Below the pieces are notes generated by a model. The model was not told where the DNA came from. It did no database searches and was given only the letters and a program-made list of their open reading frames with translations. The position numbers were made by a program, and so were the translations under genes. Below are positions 28,649 to 38,763 of a DNA stretch of 64,000 bases, one piece after another (position 1 is the stretch's first letter; each line of letters opens with the position of its first letter). Origin of the DNA: Lysobacter antibioticus (GTDB taxonomy: Bacteria > Pseudomonadota > Gammaproteobacteria > Xanthomonadales > Xanthomonadaceae); NCBI RefSeq assembly GCF_001442535.1, contig NZ_CP013141.1:687196-751195 (forward strand), given 5' to 3'.

Positions 28649-30520
28649 GTGCCCGCCGCCGCCCTGTCCGCTCCAGCCCTGTCCGCTCCGCCCTCGCTCG
28701 CCACTCCGCTGCCCGCGGACCGGCTCGATTCGCTCGTCCGCCTCACCGAGGGTCTGGACCACAACAGTCTATGGTGGTTGTCGGGCTATGCCGCCGGCCT
28801 GGCCCGCGCCGGCGCCGGCAACGTCGCCGCCCTCGCCGTGCCGGCCAGCGCTCCCGCCGTCGCCGCGCCCGAGGCCCGTACCAACGAACGCCTGAGCATC
28901 GTCTACGGCAGCCAGACCGGCAACGCCAAGCGCTTGGCCGAGCAGCTCGCCGGCCAGGCCGAGGCCGCCGGCCTCAACGTGCGCCTGCTGCGCGCCGACG
29001 CTTACCCCACCCGCGAACTCAAGAACGAACGCCTGCTCTACGTGGTCATCAGCACCCAGGGCGACGGCGATCCGCCGGACGACTCGCGCGGCCTCATCGA
29101 CTTCATCGCCGGCAAGCGCGCGCCCGAACTGAAGGGACTCAACTTCGCCGTGCTCGGCCTGGGCGATTCCAGTTATCCGGATTTCTGCTCGATCGGCCAG
29201 AAGGTCGACGCGCGCCTGGGCGAGCTCGGCGCGACCCGCTTGTTCGCCCGCGGCGACGCCGACCTCGATTTCGAAACCGTCTCCACGCCGTGGCTGCAGC
29301 AAGCGCTGAACCAGGCCAAGGAGGCGCTGAAGCCGGCCGCGACGCACCTGGCCACGGTCACGCCGCTGCGCCCGCTCGCGGCCGCGCCGGCCTTCCATCG
29401 CGACGCCCCGTTCGCCGCCGAGTTGCTGAGCAACCAACGCCTGATCGCACGCGGCTCCGACCGTGTCGTGCCGGACAAAGACATCCGCCACATCGAAATC
29501 TCGCTGGAAGGCTCGGGTCTGCACTACCAGCCCGGCGACTCGCTCGGCATCTGGCCGCGCAACCCGCCGGCCCTGGTCGAGGCGGTGCTGAGCACGCTCG
29601 AACTCGACGGCAACGCCGGCGTCGAGCACGGCGGCCAGTCGCTGCCGTTGCGGCAGTGGCTCAGCGAGAAGCGCGAGCTGACCAAGCTGGCGCGTCCGTT
29701 CATCGCCAGCCATGCCGCGCATGCGCGCAGCGACGAACTCAACCGCCTGCTCGCCCCCGACCACGCCGCCCAGTTCGCCGAACTGCTCGCCAACAGCCAG
29801 GTCATCGACCTGCTGCAGCGCTACGACGGCCAGTGGTCGGCCGAGGAACTGGTCGCCGCCCTGCGACCGCTGACCCCGCGCATGTACTCGATCGCCTCCA
29901 GCCAGAAGCTGGTCGGCGACGAGGCTCACCTCACCGTGGCCCACGTCGAGTACCAAAGCGCCGGCGGCACCCGCTGGGGCGCGGCCTCGCACCTGCTGGC
30001 GAGCGCCGACGAAGGCGAACGCCTGCCGGTGTTCATCGAACACAACGAACGTTTCCGGGTGCCGGCCGACGGCAGCCGCGACGTGATCATGATCGGCCCG
30101 GGCACCGGCGTGGCGCCGTTCCGCGGCTTCGTCCAGGAGCGCGTCGCCGACGGCGCCAGCGGCCGTAACTGGCTGCTGTTCGGCAATCCGCACTTCCGCA
30201 CCGACTTCCTCTACCAGGTCGAATGGCAGGCCGCGCTGAAGGCCGGTCACTTGCACAAGCTCGACCTGGCGTTCTCGCGCGACCAGGCGCAGAAGGTCTA
30301 CGTCCAGCATCGCCTCGGCGAGCAGGGCCGCGATCTGTACGACTGGCTGGAAGGCGGCGCGCACTTGTACGTCTGCGGCGACGCTTCGCGCATGGCCAAG
30401 GACGTGCACGCCGCCTTGCTGGCGGCGATCGCCAAGCACGGCGGCAAGGACGAGGAAGGCGCCGAAGACTACCTCAACGAATTGCAGCGACAGGGCCGCT
30501 ACGCCCGGGACGTTTACTGA
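28649..30520 (+). CDS. cysJ: NADPH-sulfite reductase flavoprotein alpha subunit
   Basis: A 623-residue CysJ from a GTG start. The flavodoxin FMN domain (about 80-220) shows IVYGSQTGNAKRLAEQLA and STQGDGDPPDDSRG; the FAD/NADPH domain follows with LTPRMYSIASSQ, IGPGTGVAPFRGFVQER, and C-terminal YVCGDASRMAKDVHAAL and YARDVY. It passes electrons from NADPH to CysI. The N terminus before the flavodoxin domain is Ala/Pro-rich and the exact start is uncertain. The stop overlaps a small ORF by one base. Confidence 0.96.
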   Translation: MPAAALSAPALSAPPSLATPLPADRLDSLVRLTEGLDHNSLWWLSGYAAGLARAGAGNVAALAVPASAPAVAAPEARTNERLSIVYGSQTGNAKRLAEQLAGQAEAAGLNVRLLRADAYPTRELKNERLLYVVISTQGDGDPPDDSRGLIDFIAGKRAPELKGLNFAVLGLGDSSYPDFCSIGQKVDARLGELGATRLFARGDADLDFETVSTPWLQQALNQAKEALKPAATHLATVTPLRPLAAAPAFHRDAPFAAELLSNQRLIARGSDRVVPDKDIRHIEISLEGSGLHYQPGDSLGIWPRNPPALVEAVLSTLELDGNAGVEHGGQSLPLRQWLSEKRELTKLARPFIASHAAHARSDELNRLLAPDHAAQFAELLANSQVIDLLQRYDGQWSAEELVAALRPLTPRMYSIASSQKLVGDEAHLTVAHVEYQSAGGTRWGAASHLLASADEGERLPVFIEHNERFRVPADGSRDVIMIGPGTGVAPFRGFVQERVADGASGRNWLLFGNPHFRTDFLYQVEWQAALKAGHLHKLDLAFSRDQAQKVYVQHRLGEQGRDLYDWLEGGAHLYVCGDASRMAKDVHAALLAAIAKHGGKDEEGAEDYLNELQRQGRYARDVY

Positions 30521-30804
30521 TGTATCTGTTTCGCCATCGCCACTTCATCGAATCGGGTCGCACGTCGCAGGCCGACGCGTCCGGGTTCGTGTCTACTGCG
30601 CTCGACGGATCTGAGCTAGACGGATCTGAGCTCGACGGATCGCTGCTTGCCCCGGCGGCCCGAATGGAACGAGAAAACACTCCCGCGTTGGTAGCGCGCG
30701 CCGACAAGAGCACGTCGCCGAACCCGGGCCGCGCTCCATTCGGGCTGCATCCGCCCGGCGCCCACTCGCTACGCTTCGCCGCCACCGCCGGAGCGCCGGC
30801 ATGA
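30520..30804 (+). CDS. Small ORF coupled between cysJ and cysI, unknown
   Basis: A 94-residue frame whose ATG overlaps the cysJ stop (TGATG) and whose TGA overlaps the cysI ATG (ATGA). It begins [18 protein letters not shown] and contains three pentapeptides ([15 protein letters not shown]) from 15-bp tandem units at 30601-30645. No domain or membrane segment seen. Perfect overlap at both ends and frame-keeping repeats favour translation, but composition is ordinary and cysJ usually abuts cysI, so it may be only an expanded spacer that ribosomes read through. Confidence 0.4.
   Translation: MYLFRHRHFIESGRTSQADASGFVSTALDGSELDGSELDGSLLAPAARMERENTPALVARADKSTSPNPGRAPFGLHPPGAHSLRFAATAGAPA
30601..30645. 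repeat. Three 15-bp tandem units between cysJ and cysI
   Basis: CTCGACGGATCTGAG, CTAGACGGATCTGAG, CTCGACGGATCGCTG. Confidence 0.9.
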
Positions 30805-32558
30805 GCGCGCATTCGGTCGAAGACATCAAGCGCTCCAGCGCGCGCCTGCGCGGCAGCCTGCTGGAAAGCCTGGCCGATCCGGTCACCGGCGCCCTGCGCG
30901 ACGACGACCAGACCCTGATCAAGTACCACGGCAGCTATCAGCAGGACGACCGCGACGTGCGCGAGGAGCGCCGCCTCGCGCGCCTGGAGCCGGCCTACAG
31001 CTTCATGATCCGCACCCGCACGCCCGGCGGCGTGGTCACGCCGGAGCAATGGCTCAAGCTCGACGCCATCGCCACGACCTATGCCGAGCGCGGCCTGCGC
31101 ATCACCACCCGCCAGGCGTTCCAGTTCCATGGCGTGATCAAGACCGAGTTGAAGCCGACCATGCAGTCGATCAACGCTGCCTTGATCGACACCCTGGCCG
31201 CCTGCGGCGACGTCAACCGCAATGTCGCGGTCGCCGCCAACCCGCAGGTGTCGGCCTCGCATGCGCAGGTGTTCAAGCAGGCCGCGGCGCTGTCGGAGCA
31301 CCTGCTGCCGAACACCCGCGCCTATTACGAAATCTGGCTGGACGAAGAACGCGTCGACGGCAGCGGCAGCGAAGACGAGCCGATCTACGGCAACGTCTAC
31401 CTGCCGCGCAAGTTCAAGATCGGCTTCGCCATTCCGCCGTACAACGATGTCGACGTGTTCGCCCAGGACCTGGGCTACATCGCGATCATCGCCAAGAACG
31501 CCGCCGGCGCCGACGAACTGCTCGGCTACAACGTCACCGTCGGCGGCGGCATGGGCGCGACCCACGGCGATGCCGAAACCTACCCGCGCGTCGCCGACGT
31601 GATCGGCTTCGTGACGCCCGACCAGGTCATCGCCGTCGGCGAGGCGGTGGTCACCGCGCAACGCGATTTCGGCAATCGTGCCGTACGCAAGCGCGCGCGC
31701 CTCAAGTACACCATCGACGACCGCGGGCTCGACTGGTTCAAAGCGGAAGTCGAACGCCGTGCCGGGTTCCCTCTCCTCCCGGCACGGCCGTTCGCCTTCC
31801 GTCATAACGGCGACCGCTTCGGCTGGGTCGACAGCGACGCCGGTGCGCGCGCGCACCTGACCCTGCGCCTACCGGCCGGACGCATCGTCGACGGCGCGCT
31901 CGACGGCCACGGCCCCGAGCTGACCCACCTCAGCGGCCTGCGCGCGATCGCGCAGCTGCTCAGCGGCCATGACGGCGCCGAGTTCCGCATGACCCCGAAC
32001 CAGAACCTGGTGATCGCCGGCGTGCCGTCGGCGCTGCGGGCGCAGGTCGACGCGCTGGTCGCTCAGCACGGTCTCGACGCCTATCGCCAGGCCAGCCCGC
32101 TGCGCCGCAACGCCCTGGCCTGCGTGGCGCTGCCGACCTGCGGCTTGGCCTTCGCCGAGGCGGAACGCTACCTACCGGACTTCCTCAGTCACGTCGAAGC
32201 CCTGCTGGCGCGCCATGCGATCCCCGATGCGTCGATCAACCTGCGCATCAGCGGCTGCGCGAACGGTTGCTCGCGTCCCTATCTCGGCGAGATCGCCCTG
32301 GTCGGCAAAGCGCCGGGCCGCTACAACCTGATGCTCGGCGCCGACCACCGCGGCCAGCGCCTGAACACCCTGTACCGCGAAAACATCGCCGAGCCGGAGA
32401 TCCTCGCCGCGCTCGACCCCCTGTTCGCCGCCTACGCGAGCGGACGCAACGACGACGAAGGTTTCGGCGACTACCTGGTACGCAACCAGGTCGTGTCGAT
32501 CCCCTATCCCACCCCCACCGGTATTCCGATCGCACTGGTTGCAGAGGCCTACGCATGA
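30801..32558 (+). CDS. cysI: NADPH-sulfite reductase hemoprotein beta subunit
   Basis: A 585-residue CysI. The siroheme/4Fe-4S cysteines are visible as C-x5-C in [11 protein letters not shown] and C-x3-C in [15 protein letters not shown]. Earlier siroheme-binding features include [13 protein letters not shown] and GDVNRNVA. It reduces sulfite to sulfide with six electrons from CysJ; siroheme is made by CysG, encoded nearby. The stop overlaps the cysH ATG by four bases. Confidence 0.97.
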   Translation: MSAHSVEDIKRSSARLRGSLLESLADPVTGALRDDDQTLIKYHGSYQQDDRDVREERRLARLEPAYSFMIRTRTPGGVVTPEQWLKLDAIATTYAERGLRITTRQAFQFHGVIKTELKPTMQSINAALIDTLAACGDVNRNVAVAANPQVSASHAQVFKQAAALSEHLLPNTRAYYEIWLDEERVDGSGSEDEPIYGNVYLPRKFKIGFAIPPYNDVDVFAQDLGYIAIIAKNAAGADELLGYNVTVGGGMGATHGDAETYPRVADVIGFVTPDQVIAVGEAVVTAQRDFGNRAVRKRARLKYTIDDRGLDWFKAEVERRAGFPLLPARPFAFRHNGDRFGWVDSDAGARAHLTLRLPAGRIVDGALDGHGPELTHLSGLRAIAQLLSGHDGAEFRMTPNQNLVIAGVPSALRAQVDALVAQHGLDAYRQASPLRRNALACVALPTCGLAFAEAERYLPDFLSHVEALLARHAIPDASINLRISGCANGCSRPYLGEIALVGKAPGRYNLMLGADHRGQRLNTLYRENIAEPEILAALDPLFAAYASGRNDDEGFGDYLVRNQVVSIPYPTPTGIPIALVAEAYA

Positions 32559-33307
32559 GCGCTCCGACCGATCCCGTCACCGCCGCCGAATCGCCGCGCG
32601 CGCTGGCCGAACTCAACGCCTGGCTGGCGACACAGAGCGCCGAGCAACGCGTCGCCTGGGCCCTGGAAAACACCGCCGGCGAACATGCACTGTCGTCGAG
32701 CTTCGGCGCCCAATCGGCGGTGTCGCTACACATGGTTACCCGCCAGGCGCCGCAGATCCCGGTGATCGTGGTCGACACCGGCTATCTGTTCCCGGAGACC
32801 TACCGCTTCATCGACGAACTCGGCGAGCGGCTCAAGCTCAACCTCAAGGTCTATCGCCCGCAGATCGGCGTGGCCTGGATGGAAGCGCGTTTCGGCCGTT
32901 TGTGGGAACAGGGCCTGGACGGCATCGAGCGCTATAACCGTCTGCGCAAGGTCGAGCCGATGCAGCGCGCGCTCAACGACCTCGGCGTGCGTACCTGGAT
33001 CGCCGGCCTGCGCCGCAGCCAGTCGGGCAGCCGCGCCAATATCGAGTTCCTGCAGTTGCGCGACGGCCGCTGGAAACTGCATCCGCTGGCCGACTGGAGC
33101 GACCGCGACATCTGGCAGTATCTGCATACGCACGACCTGCCGTATCACCCGCTGTGGCACGACGGCTATGTGTCGATCGGCGACATCCACACCACACGCC
33201 GCCTCGAACCGGGAATGCGCGATGAGGACACCCGCTTCTTCGGCCTCAAGCGCGAATGCGGCCTGCACTTCGACAGCGAGCCGGTGGCGGAGAATCAGGC
33301 GGCTTGA
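32555..33307 (+). CDS. cysH: Phosphoadenosine phosphosulfate reductase
   Basis: A 250-residue CysH. It has [14 protein letters not shown] (PP-loop-like), [29 protein letters not shown] and the C-terminal ECGLH with the catalytic cysteine. The paired cysteines of APS reductases (CC...CxxC) are absent, so it is the PAPS type, in line with APS kinase in cysNC. It makes sulfite and adenosine 3',5'-bisphosphate using thioredoxin or glutaredoxin. Confidence 0.96.
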   Translation: MSAPTDPVTAAESPRALAELNAWLATQSAEQRVAWALENTAGEHALSSSFGAQSAVSLHMVTRQAPQIPVIVVDTGYLFPETYRFIDELGERLKLNLKVYRPQIGVAWMEARFGRLWEQGLDGIERYNRLRKVEPMQRALNDLGVRTWIAGLRRSQSGSRANIEFLQLRDGRWKLHPLADWSDRDIWQYLHTHDLPYHPLWHDGYVSIGDIHTTRRLEPGMRDEDTRFFGLKRECGLHFDSEPVAENQAA

Positions 33308-33538
33308 CGGCTATTTCGCAGCGCGCGTAGCCGAAAGCAAATCCCCCCCTCTCCGAAGGGGGGAATGCTTGCGGGATATCCTGAGGAACTTGGCGAGCTT
33401 TCGCCTCTCTCCCACACTCGAATGCCGTCCTGACGAGCCTCCCCTTTGGAAAGAGAGATCGAAGGGGATTTGCTCTGTCCCAGCAACGACACAACGGCCG
33501 AAGCTCGGCAACGACTCGTCGAACGACTCGCAGACCGC
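33308..33538. repeat. AAATCCCC/GGGGATTT inverted repeat between cysH and cysB
   Basis: Ends AAGCAAATCCCCCCCTCTCC (about 33337) and GAAGGGGATTTGCTCTG (about 33459) are inverted around 100 nt, with an inner CCGAAGGGGGG stem. The same class occurs near 12300 and 20700. It lies between convergent genes and may serve as a terminator. Confidence 0.65.
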
Positions 33539-34522
33539 TTACGAGCTGATCGGCTGCGTCAGCTCGGTCCAGGTCGGGGCCTTCGGCCACTGCGGTTCCA
33601 GGTTGCCTTCGAGCACGCGGCGCAGGTCGCGGCGGTCGATCTGCGGCGCAAGGCCGTGCAACAGCTCCAGCGCGTAATCGCGCAACACCCGCGCTCGCGG
33701 AATCACCGCCCAGGTGATGCACTCCGGGAACGCCTCGGGCGCGATCAGCGCCTTCAGGTCGTCGTCGCGCGAGGTCACCGCCATCTCGGCCAACACGCCG
33801 ACGCCGAGGCCGGCGCGCACATAAGTCTTGATCAGGTCGGCGTCGCGCGCGGTCATCGCCAATTGCGGCTCCTGGCCGCCGGCGGTGAAGGCGCGGCGCA
33901 GCGAGGATTCCGGGCGGGTCGAGGATTCGTAGCTGATCAACGGATGCGCGGCCAGTTCGGCCAAAGTCGGCGCGCGATCGAGCTTGGCCAGCGCGTGCGT
34001 GCGCGGCACCAGCACCACTCGGCGCCAACGGAACAGCGGCACGGCCAGCCCACCCTCGGGCGCGGCGCCTGCAGTGCTGATCACCGCCAGGTCGGCGTTG
34101 CCGTGCGACAGGTGCGACAGCACTTCGCCGTCGGCGGCCGCCTGCAAATGCACGCTGACCTGCGGGAAATCGCGCTTGACCTGGGCGATCACCGGCGGCA
34201 ACACGTAACGCGCCTGGGTGTGGGTGGTCGACAGCACCAGGCGGCCGGCGTGCTGGCCGCGCTCGTTGGCGGCGTAGGCGCGGATGTTGCTGGCTTCTTC
34301 GAGAATGCGGCGCGCGTGCTCGAGCACGCGCTCGCCGGCCGGCGCGATCGCTTCCAGGCTGCGGCCCTTGCGCACGAACAATAAAAAACCCAGTTCGTCT
34401 TCGAGCTGCTTGAGCTGCTTGGACAAACCCGGCTGGGTCGCGTGGACGCGCTCGGCGGCCAGGGTGATGTTGAGGCCCGAGTCGGCGATGGCGACCAGGT
34501 AGCGGAGCTGGGTCAGGGTCAT
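33539..34522 (-). CDS. cysB: CysB-like LysR-family regulator
   Basis: A 327-residue LysR protein, near the 324 of E. coli CysB, from the ATG at 34522. The winged-helix segment covers MTLTQLRYLVAIADSGLNITLAAERVHATQPGLSKQLKQLEDELGF, and the effector domain carries RLVLSTTHTQARYVLPPVI and AVISTAGAAPEGG. The Thr-Thr-His-Thr stretch is typical of CysB/Cbl sensing acetylserine, sulfate or thiosulfate. It is divergent from cysG and embedded in the cys region, so it most likely activates these operons. Confidence 0.93.
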   Translation of the reverse strand: MTLTQLRYLVAIADSGLNITLAAERVHATQPGLSKQLKQLEDELGFLLFVRKGRSLEAIAPAGERVLEHARRILEEASNIRAYAANERGQHAGRLVLSTTHTQARYVLPPVIAQVKRDFPQVSVHLQAAADGEVLSHLSHGNADLAVISTAGAAPEGGLAVPLFRWRRVVLVPRTHALAKLDRAPTLAELAAHPLISYESSTRPESSLRRAFTAGGQEPQLAMTARDADLIKTYVRAGLGVGVLAEMAVTSRDDDLKALIAPEAFPECITWAVIPRARVLRDYALELLHGLAPQIDRRDLRRVLEGNLEPQWPKAPTWTELTQPISS

Positions 34523-34647
34523 GGCGTGGCTATCCGTAAAAGAGGGAGATCGGCGGCGGAATGTCGGCACAGGCGACGACAACAGCCCGCGCCGTGGCGG
34601 ACCGGGTCGTGCGGCCGGGACATTCGTTTGCGGATCGCGCCCACGTC

Positions 34648-34690
34648 TTTATCTCTCTATTCGGATATAACGATTTATAGCGTATTCGGC
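34648..34690. promoter_or_regulatory. AT-rich segment between cysB and cysG
   Basis: TTTATCTCTCTATTCGGATA then TAACGATTTATAGCG stand out as AT-rich in a GC-rich 312-nt divergent gap. This suits a promoter or CysB-binding region shared by cysB and cysG. No exact consensus could be fixed. Confidence 0.45.
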
Positions 34691-34834
34691 GTATGGTCGC
34701 CTTGTCCAGCCCCCTGGGCGGCCTGGCCGGGCCTCATGCCGTGACGGCATGTGCAAAGGCGGCGACGTCATTTCCGGCCCCGGTCCGGGCGCCGTAGGGT
34801 CGTCCCATCGTCCCCGGATCGTCGCCCCGCCGCC

Positions 34835-36301
34835 ATGACCAGCCCCCTGTTCCCTGTGTTTGCCGACCTGCGCGGACGCACCGTGCTCGTAGTCGGTGGC
34901 GGGACGGTGGCGCTGCGCAAGGCCGCGGCGCTGCTCGAAGCCGGGGCGCGGGTCCGGGTCGGCGCACCCGAACTGGCCCCGGCCCTGGCGGCCTGGGTCG
35001 CCGAGGGCCGCATCGAACACGTGCCGGGGCCGTTCGTCGCGCAGTGGCTGGACGGCGCCTGGTTGGCGATCGCCGCCACCGACGATGCCGGGGTCAACCG
35101 CGCCGTCGCCGAAGCCGGCGAAGCGCGCCGGGTCTGGGTCAACGTCGTCGACGATGTCGAGGCCTCCAGCTTCCACGTCCCGGCGCGCGTGGTCCGCGGC
35201 CCGGTGCAGATCGCGATCTCCAGCGGCGGCGGCGTGCCGATGCTGTCGCGCCATCTGCGCGAAACTCTGGAAACCCAACTCGACGAATCGCTCGGCGCAC
35301 TCGCGCAGCTGCTGTCGCGCGAACGCGAGCGCATCCGCAAGCACTATCCCGAACTCGGTGCGCGCCGTCGCTTCTTCGACCGCGTGCTGTCGGGCCCGAT
35401 TCCCTCGCTGCTGCGCCAGGGCCGCGGCGAACAAGCGCAACGCGCATTCGGCGCCGCGCTGGTCGAATCCGACCCGGCCGCCGCGCAAACCGGTTCGGTC
35501 GCCCTGGTCGGCGCCGGCCCCGGCGATCCGGGCCTGCTGACCCTGCGCGGCCTGCGCGTGCTCAACGAGGCCGACGTGATCCTGCACGATCGCCTGGTCA
35601 GCCCGCAGGTGCTGCAACTGGCGCGCCGCGACGCCGAGCTGATCGACGTCGGCAAGCCGCTCGCCGGCACGCTGTCGCCGGCGAACCATCACAGCACCCA
35701 GGAACGCATCCACGATCTGATGCTCGAGCACGCCCGCGCCGGCAAGCGCGTGGTGCGGCTCAAAGGCGGCGACCCGTTCGTGTTCGGACGCGGCGGCGAA
35801 GAACTCGAAGTGCTGCGCGATCACGGCATCGCCTTCGAAGTCGTGCCCGGCATCACCGCCGCGCTGGCCTGCGGCGCTTACGCCGGCATTCCGCTGACCC
35901 ATCGCGAGCATGCGCAGTCGCTGCGCCTGGTCACTGCCCACCTCAAGGACGCCAACGACGGCCTCGACTGGCGCGCGCTCGCCCAGGAAAAACAGACGCT
36001 CGCGGTCTACATGGGCGTGTCCGGGCTCGACGTATTGCGCGACAAACTGATCGAACACGGCCGCGCCGCCAGCACGCCATTCGCCCTGATCGAAAACGGC
36101 TCGCGCCCGGAACAGCGCGTGGTCACCGGCACGCTGGCCGAATTGGCCGAACGCGCGCAATCGCACCGCGTGCAGTCGCCGGCCTTGCTGATCGTCGGCG
36201 AAGTCGCGGCGCTGGCCGAACGCCTGCACTGGTTCGGCGAGGCGCCGCTGACTGAGATGCCGGCGCCGGTGCCGGCCGAAAGCTACGCCGTAGCCGCCTG
36301 A
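34835..36301 (+). CDS. cysG: Siroheme synthase
   Basis: A 488-residue trifunctional CysG. The N-terminal dehydrogenase/ferrochelatase half has [22 protein letters not shown]; the C-terminal uroporphyrinogen-III methyltransferase half has [35 protein letters not shown] and [21 protein letters not shown]. It converts uroporphyrinogen III to siroheme, the CysI cofactor. It starts at 34835 and precedes cysK by 37 nt, likely one operon. Confidence 0.97.
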   Translation: MTSPLFPVFADLRGRTVLVVGGGTVALRKAAALLEAGARVRVGAPELAPALAAWVAEGRIEHVPGPFVAQWLDGAWLAIAATDDAGVNRAVAEAGEARRVWVNVVDDVEASSFHVPARVVRGPVQIAISSGGGVPMLSRHLRETLETQLDESLGALAQLLSRERERIRKHYPELGARRRFFDRVLSGPIPSLLRQGRGEQAQRAFGAALVESDPAAAQTGSVALVGAGPGDPGLLTLRGLRVLNEADVILHDRLVSPQVLQLARRDAELIDVGKPLAGTLSPANHHSTQERIHDLMLEHARAGKRVVRLKGGDPFVFGRGGEELEVLRDHGIAFEVVPGITAALACGAYAGIPLTHREHAQSLRLVTAHLKDANDGLDWRALAQEKQTLAVYMGVSGLDVLRDKLIEHGRAASTPFALIENGSRPEQRVVTGTLAELAERAQSHRVQSPALLIVGEVAALAERLHWFGEAPLTEMPAPVPAESYAVAA

Positions 36302-36338
36302 CCGCCCCTCATTCGCACCCACGCCACGGGAACTCCTC

Positions 36339-37319
36339 ATGCCCCTGTACGACAACATCCTCGACACCATCGGCAACACGCCGATCGTCAAACTGCACCG
36401 CATCGCGCCGAAGCACGTGACGCTGTATGCGAAGGTCGAATCCTTCAACCCCGGGGGTTCGGTCAAGGATCGTCTCGCGCTGGCGATCGTGCTCGACGCC
36501 GAGCGCAGCGGCGCGTTGAAGCCGGGCCAGACCATCGTCGAGGCGACCTCGGGCAATACCGGCATCGCCCTGGCGATGGTCGCCGCCGCGCGCGGCTATC
36601 CGTTCGTGGCGGTGATGACCGAAACCTTCTCGATCGAGCGCCGCAAGCTGATGCGCGCGTATGGCGCGAAAGTGGTCCTGACCCCGGCCGCCGAGCGCGG
36701 CACCGGCATGGTCCGCAAGGCCGCCGAACTGGCCGAGAAACACGGCTGGTTCCTCGCCCGCCAGTTCGACAACCCGGCCAACCCGGCCTACCACCGCAAC
36801 ACCACCGGCCCGGAAATCCTGCGCGACTTCGCCGGCAAGCGGCTCGACTATTTCGTCACCGGCTGGGGCACCGGCGGCACCCTCAGCGGCGCCGGCCAGG
36901 TGCTGAAGCTGGCGCGCCCCGACCTGAAGATCGTCACCTCCGAGCCCGCCGGCGCCTCGCTGTTGAGCGGCAACGCCTGGCAGCCGCACAAGATCCAGGG
37001 CTGGACCCCGGACTTCGTACCGGGCGTGCTCGATCGCGGCATCGCCGACGAAATCCGTCCGGTCGACGATGTTGTCGCGCGCGACACCGCGCGCCGTCTG
37101 GCCGCCGAGGAAGGCGTATTCGTCGGCATCTCCGCCGGCGCGACCGTCGCCGCCGCCCTGCAGGTCGCCGAACAGGCGCCGGAAGGTTCGGTGCTGCTGG
37201 CGATGCTGCCGGACACCGGCGAGCGTTATCTGTCGACCTTCTTGTTCGAAGGCGTGGCCGAAGGGTCCGACGACGAGTGGCTGGCTTCCCTGGATCGGGA
37301 GGAGTCGGTCGCGGCTTGA
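36339..37319 (+). CDS. cysK: Cysteine synthase A
   Basis: A 326-residue O-acetylserine sulfhydrylase. IGNTPIVKL opens the fold; the PLP lysine lies in GGSVKDRLALAIV; EATSGNTGIALAMV is the substrate loop; a GTGGTLSGAG phosphate loop and SAGATVAAAL follow. It joins sulfide and O-acetylserine to give cysteine, closing the pathway encoded from 25 kb on. Confidence 0.96.
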   Translation: MPLYDNILDTIGNTPIVKLHRIAPKHVTLYAKVESFNPGGSVKDRLALAIVLDAERSGALKPGQTIVEATSGNTGIALAMVAAARGYPFVAVMTETFSIERRKLMRAYGAKVVLTPAAERGTGMVRKAAELAEKHGWFLARQFDNPANPAYHRNTTGPEILRDFAGKRLDYFVTGWGTGGTLSGAGQVLKLARPDLKIVTSEPAGASLLSGNAWQPHKIQGWTPDFVPGVLDRGIADEIRPVDDVVARDTARRLAAEEGVFVGISAGATVAAALQVAEQAPEGSVLLAMLPDTGERYLSTFLFEGVAEGSDDEWLASLDREESVAA

Positions 37320-37737
37320 GCAACAGGCGGGGCGGAGCCGAGCGCGGCCCTCTGGCGCGCACGTGCCGCCGCGTCGGGATCGGCTTTCGCGCCGGCCCCG
37401 CCCCGCGCTTCTTCTATTCAGTAACGAGCATTAGCGGTAACCGGGCACCCGTAGGGCGGGGCTCACGACGGCGAGACGCCGGAAGCAGCGGTGGCGACTG
37501 CATCCGGAAGACGGCGGCGTGGGCTTCGCCCTACATCTTTGTGGGATGGTGCGGCGACGAGGCCGGAGCCCTCAGCCCCTCCCTGCTCTGCACTTCCTGC
37601 GGTCGCCAGCAGCGAAGAGGGGCTTGAAGCTGCGCGGTCGGCTGTGCCGCCGCTGGTAATGGAAGGCCACACGGATTCACCCCCGGACCGCGGACGTTTA
37701 CCCTGTGCGCTTGCGGCACCCGCCGCGCGGAGCAGGC
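37320..37737. other. Spacer with an inverted GTAGGGCGGGG/CGCCCTAC pair
   Basis: An inverted pair (GTAGGGCGGGGCTCAC at about 37451; GTGGGCTTCGCCCTAC at about 37519) frames about 50 nt. It resembles a further REP class. The rest shows no gene or clear terminator. Confidence 0.55.
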
Positions 37738-38763
37738 ATGACCCAGTCCCACCCTACCGATCGCGACCTCGCCCGCCTGGAGTGGGCCCGCGCCGCGACC
37801 GGCGACGACCGCCTCGAACTCGTACGCGCTTCGTTCGACGCCGGTTTCCGCAGCTACTGGCGCGGCGCCACCACCGCCGCCGACGGCGCCGCATCGGGCA
37901 CCGTCATCGTCATGGACTCCCCGCCCGAGCTCGAGGACGCGCGCCCTTGGCTGCGCATGCGCGAGGTCCTGCTCGCTGGCGGCGTGCGCGTGCCGGAGGT
38001 ACGGGCCCAGGATCTCGAACACGGTTTCCTGCTGCTCGAAGACCTCGGCCGCGACACTTATCTGCAGGTGATCGACGAGAACAACGCCGACGCGCTGTTC
38101 GACGACGCCTTCACTGAGTTGCTGAAGATCCAGGCCCTGCCCTGCCCCGACGACTTGCCGCCTTACGACGAGGCCTTCCTCGCCCGCGAACTGCGTCTGT
38201 TCGACGAATGGTTCCTCGGCCGCCATCTCGGCATCGAGTTGAGCTGCGAGGACCTGGAACAGCTCGACCTGGCTTATCGCCGCATCCTCGACAACGTGCT
38301 CGCCCAGACTCAGATCTTCGTGCACCGCGATTTCATGCCGCGCAACCTGATGCCGGTGCCCGGCGGGGTGGCGGTGATCGATTTCCAGGGTGCGCTGCGC
38401 GGGCCGATCGCCTACGACCCGATCAGCCTGTTCCGCGACGCCTTCCTGAGTTGGCCGGAAGCGCGCGTCGAGGCCTGGCTCGCGCGCTATCACGCGCGCG
38501 CCACCGCCGCCGGCATCCCGCTGCCGGAGTTCGCGCGGTTCCGCCGCGACGCCGACTTCGCCGGCCTGCAGCGCCATATCAAGATCCTCGGCCTGTTCGC
38601 GCGCCTGCACCATCGCGACGGCAAGCCGAAGTACCTGGCCGACGCGCCGCGCTTCCTCGGCTACCTCGACGTGGTCCTGTCGCGTTACCCGGAACTCGCG
38701 CCGCTGGCCGACATCGTCGAACGCTACGTGCGCCCGGCCCTCACTGCGGCCGACCCGGCATGA
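37738..38763 (+). CDS. amgK: Anomeric N-acetylmuramate/N-acetylglucosamine kinase AmgK
   Basis: A 341-residue aminoglycoside phosphotransferase-fold kinase. Visible motifs: FLLLEDLGRDTYL, catalytic loop VHRDFMPRNLM and metal-binding IDFQGALRGPIAYDPISL. AmgK phosphorylates MurNAc at the anomeric position in the cell-wall recycling route of Pseudomonas and Xanthomonas. The next gene, murU, overlaps by 4 nt and does the following step, which strongly supports the call. Confidence 0.93.
   Translation: MTQSHPTDRDLARLEWARAATGDDRLELVRASFDAGFRSYWRGATTAADGAASGTVIVMDSPPELEDARPWLRMREVLLAGGVRVPEVRAQDLEHGFLLLEDLGRDTYLQVIDENNADALFDDAFTELLKIQALPCPDDLPPYDEAFLARELRLFDEWFLGRHLGIELSCEDLEQLDLAYRRILDNVLAQTQIFVHRDFMPRNLMPVPGGVAVIDFQGALRGPIAYDPISLFRDAFLSWPEARVEAWLARYHARATAAGIPLPEFARFRRDADFAGLQRHIKILGLFARLHHRDGKPKYLADAPRFLGYLDVVLSRYPELAPLADIVERYVRPALTAADPA

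Noticed and set aside
28567..30168. 533-codon frame starting [15 protein letters not shown] upstream of cysJ
   Set aside because: Out of frame with the flavodoxin and FNR motifs of cysJ and Arg-rich throughout.
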